The notes below the pieces were generated by a model. It saw only the letters and a list, made by a program, of their open reading frames with translations, had not been told where the DNA came from and ran no database searches. The position numbers and the translations under genes were made by a program. From Deltaproteobacteria bacterium (GTDB taxonomy: Bacteria > Desulfobacterota_D > UBA1144 > Nemesobacterales > CSP1-2), in contig JACPIY010000078.1 of NCBI GenBank assembly GCA_016187835.1, positions 1 through 43,792 on the forward strand: a stretch of 43,792 nucleotides of DNA. Reading direction: 5' to 3'. This document shows, one piece after another, positions 19,155 through 27,208 of the stretch. Position 1 is the stretch's first letter, and each line of letters begins with the position of its first letter.

Positions 19155-20117
19155 GTGCAAGAAGAGATGGAAGATCGCGGTTGGGCTGTGAAAGAAATCA
19201 ATAGGTTGAAAAAAGAGAAAAATGCTGTAATCCTAGCACACAACTATCAGATAGGCGAGGTTCAGGATATTGCCGACTTCACCGCTGATTCGCTGGCCCT
19301 CTCGCAGGCTGCGGCTAAAACCGAAGCCGACATGATTGTGTTCTGCGGGGTTCACTTTATGGCTGAGACCGCTTCTATTATATCGCCAGATAAAAAAGTG
19401 CTTATTCCCGACCTAAAAGCAGGATGTTCCCTTGCCGACACGATTAACGCTGAGGAGCTTAGAGAATGGAAGAAGGAACATCCCAATGCTGTCGTTGTCT
19501 CCTACGTTAATACGACTGCCGAAGTCAAAGCCGAAAGCGATTATTGCTGCACATCGTCGAATGCCGTAAAAGTTGTAAGCTCAATTCCTGAGGATAGAGA
19601 AATCCTTTTTCTCCCCGACATGTTTCTCGGAGCCTATGCCGCAAAAGTTACTGGAAGAAAGCTCCATATCTGGGCTGGGGAGTGCCACGTTCATGCCGGC
19701 ATAAGACCTGAGGATATTAATAAGATGAGAGAAGCCAATCCTGAGGCTGATATGCTTATCCACCCTGAGTGTGGCTGTACAACTTCTTTGATAAATTATG
19801 TAGGCAACGGTTCGATTAAAAGTGAGGATACCTATTTCCTTTCAACTGGCGGGATGATTAATCACCCAAGACATTCAAATGCTAAAGAGTTCTTAGTGGC
19901 TACAGAGACGGGAATACTTCATAGAATGAGAAAGGAAAACCCCGATAAGACATTCTGTCCTGTAAAGGAAGATGCGGTCTGCAAGTATATGAAAATGATT
20001 ACTCTCGATAAGGTCTTAACTTCCCTTCAAGAAGAGATCTACGAAGTGAAGATTCCCAAAGAGGTAGCTCTAAGAGCCAAGAAAGCTATAGATAGAATGC
20101 TTGAAATTTCTAATTGA
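19155..20117 (+). CDS. nadA: Quinolinate synthase NadA
   Basis: [4Fe-4S] enzyme condensing iminoaspartate with dihydroxyacetone phosphate to quinolinate. It has 320 residues. The motifs are AHNYQ, DFTADSLALSQAA, FCGVHFMAETA with the first cluster Cys (about residue 64), PDLKAGCSLAD, TTAEVKAESDYCCTSSNAV, GECHVHAG, HPECGC with the second Cys, STGGMI, ATETGILHRM and AVCKYMKM with the third. The listed start is GTG at 19155; the ATG at 19167 is an alternative and neither has a strong ribosome site. Its partner NadB lies upstream, so all three de novo steps are encoded within 4 kb. Confidence 0.96.
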   Translation: MQEEMEDRGWAVKEINRLKKEKNAVILAHNYQIGEVQDIADFTADSLALSQAAAKTEADMIVFCGVHFMAETASIISPDKKVLIPDLKAGCSLADTINAEELREWKKEHPNAVVVSYVNTTAEVKAESDYCCTSSNAVKVVSSIPEDREILFLPDMFLGAYAAKVTGRKLHIWAGECHVHAGIRPEDINKMREANPEADMLIHPECGCTTSLINYVGNGSIKSEDTYFLSTGGMINHPRHSNAKEFLVATETGILHRMRKENPDKTFCPVKEDAVCKYMKMITLDKVLTSLQEEIYEVKIPKEVALRAKKAIDRMLEISN

Positions 20118-20267
20118 CATCGGGCTTATCGCAATTTCGATTTTCACCGAATTCATTTTCAAACCATATCAAATTCATCCGCACCTTCCCGACTATAATC
20201 ATATTCCTTCAATCTTATACTACGCCGATTACGCTTATCAGAATCTTCAGACATCGCTTTTTGGCAA

Positions 20268-22007
20268 TTATAAACCTAAACAGAAATCAGTATCCCAAGC
20301 CAAACCACCTGTGCTTCGAGGATCGGAAGCGCCATAGAAGAAATCGCCAACTCGCATAATACTCTGAGTGCTTCCCATAACATCTCCGATTACTACTTTA
20401 TGCCCTTTTTCAGTAAGAAGACGGATGATATCCATATTTAAACCCTTCTCAACTCGCAGTTCATCCGGAAACCATTGATGGTGAATACGCACGGCATTAG
20501 TTGCGTCAGCAATATTCATCCTGTGGTCAATAACGTTCATAATTATTTGTAACACAGTTGTTATGATGCGGCTGCCACCAGGACTGCCCGTCACGAGAAA
20601 CGGTTTTCCATCTTTCAGAACTATCGTTGGAGTCATGGAACTGAGCATCCTTTTTTCTGGCTGTATAGCGTTATACTCGCCTCCTATAAGTCCGTAGGCA
20701 TTTGAAGCTCCGGGTTTTGCAGAAAAATCATCCATTTCGTTATTCAGAAGAATTCCCGTTCGGGAAACTGTAATACCGGTTCCATAGCTGAAGTTTAATG
20801 TGTATGTGTTTGAAACGGCATTTCCGTATTTATCCATAACTGAAAAATGAGTAGTATGATCACTCTCCTCATAATTCATGGGATTTCCCGGAGGGATTTT
20901 ATTACTAGGTGTAGCTCCGTAAAGATTTATTTTATGCCTTAACTCCTCAGCATATCTCTTTGATATTAATCCTGAAACAGGCACAGGCACAAAATCAGGA
21001 TCCCCCAGATTCTTTGAACGGTCAGCATAAGCCAATTTCATGCTCTCTGTCATAAGGTGGATTGTGTGTGCCGTGTTATGTCCATGTTCGCTGATGGGGA
21101 ATCCTTCCAGTAGGTTTAGAATCTGAATCAGGTGCACTCCGCCTGAGCTTGGGGGAGGCATTGAGTAAATGTCATATCCTCTATATGTGCCGTGAACGGG
21201 TTCACGAATGATGGCTTTATATGAGGCTAAATCTTCCTTTGTAATTAATCCGCCGCCTTCCTTCATAGCGGCTACAATTTTCTTTGCTATTTCTCCTCTG
21301 TAGAAAGCACCAGCACCGTATTTTGCAATCTCCTTAAGGCCCCATGCCAAATCCTTTTGTATAAGAAGCTCGCCGAGTTCGTAAGGAACTGTGCCTTTTT
21401 TAAAGAAAATCTCCATACTGGCGGAAGATGATTGCATCCGCTCTTTTACCTCGATTAGCGATCCCCTCAGATATTCATCCACGGGAAACCCCCTTTCCGC
21501 AAGTCCAATCGCAGGTTTCAACGCTCTTTCAAGGGAAATCGTCCCGTATTTCTGGAGCGCCAAGGTGAGTCCGGCAACTGTTCCCGGAACTCCCACTGCC
21601 AGATAACTGTGTCTTGACTTCTCCGTGTCAACATTACCGCTTTCATCAAGGAACATATCGGGCGTTGCTGCCTTTGGAGCTTTTTCACGATAATCAAGAG
21701 CGATGACCTTATTTGATTTTGCTAGATAAACCAGCATAAAACCGCCTCCCCCGAGATTTCCGGCGCGGGGATATGTAACCGCAAGCGTAAATCCAACCGT
21801 CACGGCAGCATCAACGGCGTTTCCTCCTTCTCTTAAAACTTGAAGTCCTGCCTCGGTTGCATAGCGGTTATCCGTCGCAACCATCCCGTTTCTGGCTACA
21901 ACCGGATAAAAGATACCTTCATGGCCAGGTACAGCTGTTTCCCTCGCTCTTATACAGCCAATTAATGAACAAAGCAAAAGCAGTAAACAAAACAATAATT
22001 TCTTCAT
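20268..22007 (-). CDS. ggt: Gamma-glutamyltransferase, lipoprotein-type signal
   Basis: Ntn hydrolase that cleaves gamma-glutamyl bonds, mainly of glutathione, outside the cytoplasm. About 579 residues from ATG 22007, chosen because it starts MKKLLFCLLLLLCSLIGC, a type II signal peptide with a lipobox Cys; upstream ATGs (22055, 22094) would bury it. The N-terminal large subunit has GGNAVDAAVTVGFTLAVTYP and GNLGGGGFMLVY. The nucleophile Thr opens ESDHTTHFSVMD, and SPGGSRIITTVLQ and VRIHHQWFPDELR mark the small subunit. Maturation should cut before the first Thr of TTHFSV. It converges with nadA; the 150-base gap between them shows nothing else. Confidence 0.95.
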   Translation of the reverse strand: MKKLLFCLLLLLCSLIGCIRARETAVPGHEGIFYPVVARNGMVATDNRYATEAGLQVLREGGNAVDAAVTVGFTLAVTYPRAGNLGGGGFMLVYLAKSNKVIALDYREKAPKAATPDMFLDESGNVDTEKSRHSYLAVGVPGTVAGLTLALQKYGTISLERALKPAIGLAERGFPVDEYLRGSLIEVKERMQSSSASMEIFFKKGTVPYELGELLIQKDLAWGLKEIAKYGAGAFYRGEIAKKIVAAMKEGGGLITKEDLASYKAIIREPVHGTYRGYDIYSMPPPSSGGVHLIQILNLLEGFPISEHGHNTAHTIHLMTESMKLAYADRSKNLGDPDFVPVPVSGLISKRYAEELRHKINLYGATPSNKIPPGNPMNYEESDHTTHFSVMDKYGNAVSNTYTLNFSYGTGITVSRTGILLNNEMDDFSAKPGASNAYGLIGGEYNAIQPEKRMLSSMTPTIVLKDGKPFLVTGSPGGSRIITTVLQIIMNVIDHRMNIADATNAVRIHHQWFPDELRVEKGLNMDIIRLLTEKGHKVVIGDVMGSTQSIMRVGDFFYGASDPRSTGGLAWDTDFCLGL

Positions 22008-22251
22008 TCCAACCGTTGGGTTTAAATTTATTTCACCTTTAAGCCTTTTGATCATTGGAGCTCGATTACTCCTTATTGTATTCGGTAAAACCATATTGGT
22101 AATGCTTTACCGTTCTTAATTAAACACACCAACTTCAACTCTCGCAAATTACAGTTTGACTGACTGCTCATGGTGACGTAATCCTTTTTGATTAGATATT
22201 GAATTAAAGACAAAGAAAAACATTTAGATTCCACAAAAAAGAGAGAGTGCC

Positions 22252-22751
22252 ATGAGCGATAAAGTAACAAAAACAGATGCCGAGTGGCGCGAAATACTTA
22301 CGCCTGAAGAATACCAAGTTACTAGAGAGAAAGGCACTGAAAGACCTTTTGCTAACAAATACAACATGCACAAAGAAAAAGGTACCTACTTATGCGTATG
22401 TTGCGGAAATGAATTATTTAGTTCCGATGCAAAATATAATTCCGGCACTGGTTGGCCTAGTTTTTATGAACCAATCGCAGAGGATAAAATCGCAGAGGAA
22501 ACCGACAGCAGTCACGGAATGGTAAGGACGGAAGTCCTATGCAGCAAGTGTGACGCCCACCTCGGTCATATCTTTAACGAGGTCCTCAGCCGACCGGTCT
22601 GCGCTACTGTATGAATTCCGTCGCCCTTAAATTCAAGAAAAAGAATCAAAATAATGTTTGGTGGAAACGGCTTACAATCCATCCCTTAGACAGAAGATTC
22701 GGAATCAATCATCCTTCACGTTTTCTTACATTCAGCTTATCAGGATGGTAA
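22252..22751 (+). pseudogene. msrB: Methionine-R-sulfoxide reductase MsrB, frameshifted before the catalytic Cys
   Basis: MsrB reduces methionine-R-sulfoxide. The first 109 residues are normal: [20 protein letters not shown], zinc-site [14 protein letters not shown] and the second zinc pair [10 protein letters not shown]. At about 22578-22582 the frame shifts after HIFNE; as read the protein ends after 120 residues with [10 protein letters not shown]. Adding one base gives [18 protein letters not shown], which contains the catalytic Cys (RYC). The corrected frame then runs past the usual end, to a TAA at 22749-22751. Without repair the enzyme is inactive. It lacks a signal peptide, so it would be cytoplasmic. 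Confidence 0.9.
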
Positions 22752-23253
22752 TCATCTAATTCCCATTTTAAAGGATCATTCATGATGTATTCCCTAATTT
22801 TTTCTAAGGATTTTTCGTTTCGTATAATGTGTTCATAGAATCTGGATTGCCAGTCAAAGGGTGCTTCGTTTATTATTGACCATTTCTTAACACCGATTTT
22901 GTATCCACGCACAATAGATGCCAACTTTTTGGATTGGGGGCCAAATTTATTCTTTATTTTTTGTAGAGACGCAAAATTTTGCGTCTCTACATTACCATCA
23001 CCAATAATAATTCCATGTACATGATGGGACATTATAACGTATTCACCTAACTGAACGTGGAGAAAATGATTTGGAATTTCTTGCCAGTACTGAGATGCAA
23101 CATTGACGATAATTTCATTTCACCGTCAACTACCTCACCAAAGAAGCATTTCTGGTTTTTTGTACAAATAGTGACAAAATAATATCCGACGGATGAATAG
23201 TCCCATTCTTTTAACCGGATCGACGCAGTACGATATTTGTTGTATAAACTCAT
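22709..23253 (-). mobile_element. REP-associated tyrosine transposase (RAYT, IS200-like), frameshifted
   Basis: Y1-type single-strand transposase of the RAYT group that processes REP palindromes. Start MSLYNKYRTASIRLKEWDYS, then YYFVTICTKNQKCFF; after a shift near 23098-23116 it reads QYWQEIPNHFLHVQ, VIMSHHVHGIIIG (the HxH metal motif) and RFYEHIIRNEKSLEKIREYI with the probable catalytic Tyr. One added base gives 182 codons, normal for RAYTs. No flanking IS ends or target duplication are seen, as expected for domesticated RAYTs. Its reading frame contains one 30-bp palindrome (22962-22991) translated as VETQNFASLQ between the HxH and Tyr motifs. Confidence 0.85.
22962..22991. repeat. 30-bp palindrome embedded in the RAYT coding sequence
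   Basis: Identical in all 30 bases to 15981-16010 (TGTAGAGACGCAAAA plus reverse complement). It is in frame with the transposase C-terminal half. Confidence 0.9.
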
Positions 23254-23272
23254 TTATTACTAAACCAGGTTG

Positions 23273-24457
23273 CTATTTGTTTTTCCTCTCTTTTTTATTA
23301 AAAACGATTCTCAACACTCCGTCCTGAAAATTGGCTTTCTGGACGGAAAGCCTGGCTAAGAATCCCGGCAGAAAGAGGTTCCGACGCTGGTTTTCAATTT
23401 GAATTGTGAGCTCATCGCCGACTTGGGAGAGTTTAACCTCTTGCTTGGAGACGAAGGGTAGTTTCAAAAGGAGCTGATATGAACCTGATTCTTTTACGAT
23501 CTCATAAGGTTTTCCATTGAAAAAAATTTGAGCAGGGTCTTTGTCGGAAAACAGGGTGAATGCAAACTCTTCGAGAGACTTTACCCCTAAGACTTCTTTA
23601 GAGAATAGAGGTGCCTCTAAGGTGGGGAGCGGGTTAAAAAGCTCTTCCAGTTCTTCTCTGTAGTCCTGTTGAGATTTTTTCCATTCTACAAAGTAAGGAT
23701 GTTCAAGTTCCTTCGGCATGCTCCTGTTTACTATTACCGAATCCACGGGATAGCCGTACAAATGCAGGTAGGTGTAAGCTCTTTGAGTCTCTCTAATCAC
23801 CATTTTCTCCAAATTGAGCACAAGACGGATCGAGCTGATTTCCGGGTCAGAAAATACCTTATGAATTGAATCCAGTTTCTGGAAAAGATCTTCTATGGAG
23901 TCATAGGTTTGGTCTTCGGGAAGAGGCATATCCGTTACAACCTTCATCGCCGGTCTTATGACCTTTACTACTTTTCTTTCGATGGGGAATATCTTTACTA
24001 TCCACCAACGAGCTACGTCGGGAAGCGACAGTAATCTCAATGTCTCCCCTGTTGGAGCGCTGTCCACAATGATGACATCGTATTCTCCGCTCTGGAAGTG
24101 TTGATAAACCCAGAGGAAGCAGGAGACTTCCTCCATTCCGGGAAGTATGCTGAACTCCTCGGATAAAACGTCATCTACCTTCATCCAACTGAATAAAGAA
24201 TGCATGTACTCGGTAAGCTTCCCCCAGTATTTCTCGAGGGAGTAATAAACGTCTATTTCCTGAGCGTAGAGGTTGGGCATTATTTTTTTTGGCTCTGGTC
24301 CAAGCTCTAAATCAAAAGAATCTCTCAAGCTGTGAGCGGCGTCTGTTGAGATAACTAATGTTTTATATCCTTTCTTTGCCGCTAAAATGCCAGTAGCCGC
24401 TGCTACCGTGGTTTTGCCGACTCCGCCTTTTCCGGTATAAAGAATTATTCTCTTCAT
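23273..24457 (-). CDS. ArsA/Get3-family ATPase with C-terminal Hsp20-like domain
   Basis: A single-copy ArsA-type P-loop ATPase of 394 residues. Deviant Walker A GKGGVGKTT at residues 9-17, switch I region STDAAHSLRDSF, DSAPTGETLRLL (the Get3/ArsA switch II signature) and VNRSMP. From about residue 318 a beta-rich tail (SYQLLLKLPF ... GDELTIQIENQRRNLFLP ... LRIVFNKKERK) fits the alpha-crystallin-like domain found on many bacterial ArsA relatives. The metal-binding cysteines of arsenite pump ArsA are not evident and no arsB, arsC or arsR lies nearby, so arsenite export is unlikely. A chaperone-like or targeting role is more plausible but unproven. Confidence 0.88.
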   Translation of the reverse strand: MKRIILYTGKGGVGKTTVAAATGILAAKKGYKTLVISTDAAHSLRDSFDLELGPEPKKIMPNLYAQEIDVYYSLEKYWGKLTEYMHSLFSWMKVDDVLSEEFSILPGMEEVSCFLWVYQHFQSGEYDVIIVDSAPTGETLRLLSLPDVARWWIVKIFPIERKVVKVIRPAMKVVTDMPLPEDQTYDSIEDLFQKLDSIHKVFSDPEISSIRLVLNLEKMVIRETQRAYTYLHLYGYPVDSVIVNRSMPKELEHPYFVEWKKSQQDYREELEELFNPLPTLEAPLFSKEVLGVKSLEEFAFTLFSDKDPAQIFFNGKPYEIVKESGSYQLLLKLPFVSKQEVKLSQVGDELTIQIENQRRNLFLPGFLARLSVQKANFQDGVLRIVFNKKERKNK

Positions 24458-24524
24458 CTACCAAGGTCTCCAAATCATAGTACTAGTAAGGAACATAAAT
24501 TATTATTTTACCTTATCCCTTTGC

Positions 24525-24552
24525 TTGACATAAATTCTGGAAATTTTAATAT
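24525..24552 (+). promoter_or_regulatory. Sigma70-type promoter before a small membrane protein gene
   Basis: TTGACA (24525-24530), 16-base spacer, TAATAT (24547-24552). The start would fall near 24559, leaving a leader of roughly 35 bases to the small ORF. Confidence 0.65.
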
Positions 24553-24595
24553 TATTTGAACTCAAGCACTTTCGTAAATGATAACGGAGAAAGAA

Positions 24596-24730
24596 ATGAC
24601 TGCACACGATGACAACCAAACGGATTTTTTAGATGTAATATTTGCCGTTTTAGCCCTTCTACTCATAACAGGTACTATTCTTGTAGCAATAGGTGGAGTT
24701 TACTACAGTATTATAAACCCTTCCTTTTAA
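24596..24730 (+). CDS. Small single-span membrane protein, 44 residues
   Basis: Starts MTAHDDNQTDFLDVIFAVLA, with a hydrophobic span of about 24 residues (VIFAVLALLLITGTILVAIG) and a short tail ending INPSF. GGAG lies six bases before the ATG and a good promoter lies at 24525-24552, which makes a real gene likely despite the size. I do not recognise a family. It lies between divergent arsA and the thioredoxin gene; it could sit with cytochrome-type or stress proteins, but nothing in the sequence shows a function. The acidic N terminus and length suggest N-in/C-out or the reverse, undetermined. Confidence 0.6.
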   Translation: MTAHDDNQTDFLDVIFAVLALLLITGTILVAIGGVYYSIINPSF

Positions 24731-24934
24731 ATGGCGGTTATCTTCGGGGAAGCCCTATTCCCTTCAATTATACGTATTGCTTTCTAATTCAAGAGGTATT
24801 TCCATAACTTATATATATGCGAATCCAATCCTAAGGTATCTGCATCAGATTATAGTTAAAAAAAGCTTGAATCCTTTTATTTAGATGAATATCTATATAA
24901 TTATAAAACAAATTTTGATAAGGAGGCAACAGAA

Positions 24935-25267
24935 ATGAGCAAGCCAGTTCTACTTAGTGATGATAATTTTGAGAATGAAGTGCTCAGTTCTCAGGTTCCC
25001 GTGCTTGTTGACTTTTGGGCCGAATGGTGCGGTCCCTGCAGAATGGTAAGCCCGATGCTTGAGGAATTGGCTGAAGACTACCGTGGGATAATAAAAATAG
25101 GAAAGCTGAATGTAGACGAAAACCCCGGAGCGACATCACTAAATCAGATAAGAAGTATTCCGACACTGATTATATTTAAAGATGGGGAGCCGGTAGACAA
25201 AATCATCGGCGCTGTTCCCAAAAGCCGTCTTGTAGAGGTAATCGAGGGTGTTCTAAGCAAGAACTAG
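24935..25267 (+). CDS. trxA: Thioredoxin
   Basis: Classic 110-residue cytoplasmic disulfide reductase. Active site FWAEWCGPCRM with Cys32 and Cys35, the buried DFWA aspartate, LNVDENP, the cis-Pro motif RSIPTLIIFKDGE and the C-terminal helix. A strong AAGGAGG precedes the ATG. The HtrA-like protease follows 62 bases downstream in the same direction, likely one stress-related operon. Thioredoxin would also regenerate the (broken) MsrB encoded 2.3 kb upstream. Confidence 0.96.
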   Translation: MSKPVLLSDDNFENEVLSSQVPVLVDFWAEWCGPCRMVSPMLEELAEDYRGIIKIGKLNVDENPGATSLNQIRSIPTLIIFKDGEPVDKIIGAVPKSRLVEVIEGVLSKN

Positions 25268-25329
25268 ATGGGTGAACATACTGGAAAATCCCCCTTTGCG
25301 TATTAAATTAGAATATTGAGGGATCAAAA

Positions 25330-26373
25330 ATGAGACATAATCTAAATTATGTAAGAGGGCAGGAATGGAATCATGAAGGAGATTCCTCTGGACTCAGAGA
25401 AGAAAAAGAAAAAAGGGCTGAGGATTTACTCGATGCCTATTCACATGCTGTAGTCACGGTATCAGAAAAAGTGAGCCCTTCGGTGGTAAGTATAAAAACA
25501 ACCCAAGAAGTAAAGGCTCGTACCCCTAGGGGTGTAGTTCCCTTTGATATGACTGGGAGCGGCTCTGGAGTTGTGATCACGCCAGATGGGTATATTCTCT
25601 CGAATAGCCATGTGGTTCATAACACAAAGGGCTTGGAAGTTTCTCTCTCGGACGGACGAACCTTGCCCGCCCAGGTTGTGGGAGAAGACCCTGATACAGA
25701 TTTAGCCGTTATAAGAATACCCGCCTCCAATCTTCCCACAGCAGAGCTTGGAGATTCCGATAAACTGAAGGTCGGTCAGCTTGTAATTGCAATCGGCAAT
25801 CCCTTTGGCTTTCAGGCCACAGTTACTGCCGGTGTTGTTAGTGCAACCGGTAGGGCGATGCGAGGTCAGACGGGAAGGTTAATCGAGAATATCATCCAAA
25901 CCGACGCCGCTTTGAATCCCGGAAACTCCGGCGGCCCCCTTGTAGACAGCCGTGGAAGGGTTGTCGGCATCAACACAGCTATAATTCAATACGCGCAGGG
26001 AATCTGTTTTGCCATCCCTATCAACACCGCCCGATGGGTGATAGGGCTTCTTATAAGAGATGGAAGAATTCAAAGAGGCTATCTGGGAATTATGGGACAG
26101 AATAAACCCTTGAATAAATTCGAACTAAGAAGATACGGTCTAAACAATGAGTCCGGCGTGGAAGTGCGTCAGGTGGTAAAAGAAAGCCCTGCCGAGCGAG
26201 CCGGAATTCGAGTTGGGGATACCATAGTTTCTATTAATGAAAACACCTTGCAGAGCGTAGACGACATCCACAGGTATCTGGCTAAGGTGGAGGTAGGGAC
26301 GAGCCTAAACATTACAGTTTTAAGAGAGGGAAAGAAGTTAGAGCTTAAAGCGCGGGCTGAGGCGGCTGAGTAA
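25330..26373 (+). CDS. HtrA/DegP-like serine protease with PDZ domain, no visible signal peptide
   Basis: S1C-family trypsin-fold protease of 347 residues with one C-terminal PDZ domain. Catalytic His in ILSNSHVVH, Asp in DPDTDLAVIRI, Ser in NPGNSGGPLVD; the LA loop is short. The PDZ lies at about 250-345 (GYLGIMGQN ... VKESPAERAGIRVGDTIVSIN). Unlike DegP, DegQ or DegS, the N terminus (MRHNLNYVRGQEWNHEGDSS) has neither signal peptide nor membrane anchor and is highly charged to residue 35, so the protein looks cytoplasmic unless the true start differs. Upstream GAGGG supports the chosen ATG. Confidence 0.9.
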   Translation: MRHNLNYVRGQEWNHEGDSSGLREEKEKRAEDLLDAYSHAVVTVSEKVSPSVVSIKTTQEVKARTPRGVVPFDMTGSGSGVVITPDGYILSNSHVVHNTKGLEVSLSDGRTLPAQVVGEDPDTDLAVIRIPASNLPTAELGDSDKLKVGQLVIAIGNPFGFQATVTAGVVSATGRAMRGQTGRLIENIIQTDAALNPGNSGGPLVDSRGRVVGINTAIIQYAQGICFAIPINTARWVIGLLIRDGRIQRGYLGIMGQNKPLNKFELRRYGLNNESGVEVRQVVKESPAERAGIRVGDTIVSINENTLQSVDDIHRYLAKVEVGTSLNITVLREGKKLELKARAEAAE

Positions 26374-26447
26374 ATGGGGTTCTGTGACTTCAAAATGTTC
26401 AGTAATCGAACCGCCAACAAATAACTCAATTAGGTACGAATATAATT

Positions 26448-26474
26448 GTAGAGACAGCATTAATGCTGGCCTAC
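26448..26474. repeat. Palindromic repeat, GTAGAGAC family variant
   Basis: GTAGAGACAGCATTAATGCTG then GCCTAC, with an AGCATTAATGCT core. The stem has drifted compared with the GTAGAGACGC copies. Confidence 0.55.
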
Positions 26475-26560
26475 TCATTATCTTGAACCCATATTCTTTC
26501 CTAATTATGCCAATTGCTTATTAAGAAACCGTATGATTTTTCAGAATAGGTTCATAATAG

Positions 26561-26595
26561 CCGTTCGTGGTGAGTTCTGAGCTCGTCGAAGGGGG
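26561..26595. repeat. Intergenic repeat of the CCCTTCGACxAGCTCAG type
   Basis: On the minus strand it reads CCCCTTCGACGAGCTCAGAA and ends CACGAACGG. This resembles a very widespread short repeat family in environmental genomes. Single copy here. The 333-base gap between htrA and marR holds this, the previous repeat and the marR promoter. Confidence 0.5.
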
Positions 26596-26670
26596 TAACC
26601 GTTTTCTTAAATTCTTCTAAAAATATAGTCTGACTAACGACAAGTAGCATAAGTATTTAGAAAAACTTGC

Positions 26671-26700
26671 TTGACAATTACAAAATAGGTGTATATACTC
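26671..26700 (+). promoter_or_regulatory. marR promoter with overlapping MarR-type operator
   Basis: TTGACA (26671-26676), 17-base spacer, TATACT (26694-26699). The -10 box lies inside GTGTATATACTC (26689-26700), a near copy of the palindrome found before the next two genes. Bound repressor would cover the -10 box, so autorepression is expected. Only eight bases separate the -10 box from the ATG, implying a leaderless or nearly leaderless mRNA. Confidence 0.75.
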
Positions 26701-26707
26701 CTAAGTA

Positions 26708-27160
26708 ATGGATCATAAAATAGACAGATTAGAATTACCCAAATGTATGGACTGTGCCTGTTTTAACTTACGAAAAGCTGCCCGCGCAGTCACTCAGCTT
26801 TACGATAAGGCATTACGACCGACAGGCCTTCGTACAACTCAATTTACTCTCTTGGTGGGAATTTCCATGCTGGGTGCTGTAAGGGTGACTCGTCTAGCTG
26901 AGATAGGGGTGATGGACCGGACAACATTAACTCGTAATCTCAAGCCGCTCGAAAGAAGGGGGCTAATACAGATTACTCCCGGGAATGATCATCGCACCCG
27001 TGTTGTAACAATAACAGATGAGGGCCAGAAGGCATTGGAGCAAGCACTTCCACTCTGGAAAAAAGTTCAAGCGGATGTTGTCAAAAGATTAAGTCAAGAA
27101 CGATGGAATTCTATGAGAGCAGATTTAGGAGAGGTAGTATCGCTAGTAAGTAAGAGTTAA
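26708..27160 (+). CDS. MarR-family transcriptional regulator
   Basis: Winged-helix repressor of 150 residues. The N terminus has the CMDCACFNLRKAARAVTQ helix with three cysteines, common in one MarR subgroup. The recognition region is VTRLAEIGVMDRTTLTRNLKPLERRGLI, and the wing contains GNDHRTRVVTITDEG with the conserved D-x-R. The start has no ribosome site and lies eight bases after the -10 box, as in leaderless genes. The cysteines near the N terminus could sense oxidants or electrophiles; that is inference. The likely targets are its own promoter and the two genes downstream, which share its operator. Confidence 0.92.
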   Translation: MDHKIDRLELPKCMDCACFNLRKAARAVTQLYDKALRPTGLRTTQFTLLVGISMLGAVRVTRLAEIGVMDRTTLTRNLKPLERRGLIQITPGNDHRTRVVTITDEGQKALEQALPLWKKVQADVVKRLSQERWNSMRADLGEVVSLVSKS

Positions 27161-27178
27161 ATTTTTTTAATTATAAAT

Positions 27179-27190
27179 GTGTATATACAC
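27179..27190. promoter_or_regulatory. MarR-type operator, perfect palindrome before the SDR gene
   Basis: GTGTATATACAC, fully symmetric, 18 bases before the SDR start and 18 bases after the marR stop. It contains a TATACA that could serve as -10 box. Confidence 0.75.
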
Positions 27191-27208
27191 TAAAAAGGGG
27201 GGGTTGAA

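Noticed and set aside
20101-20359. Plus-strand ORFs between nadA and ggt
   Set aside because: Overlap the end of nadA and of ggt, low-complexity composition, no start signals; shadows of real genes.
22615-22751. C-terminal extension of MsrB in the corrected frame as a real domain
   Set aside because: The catalytic domain is complete by about 22660; the rest runs into sequence belonging to the opposing transposase gene.
23273-24457. Arsenite efflux operon
   Set aside because: ArsA-type ATPase alone, without arsB, arsC, arsD or arsR and without evident metal cysteines.
24840-24934. Riboswitch upstream of thioredoxin
   Set aside because: AT-rich with no recognisable conserved aptamer; at most a weak promoter.
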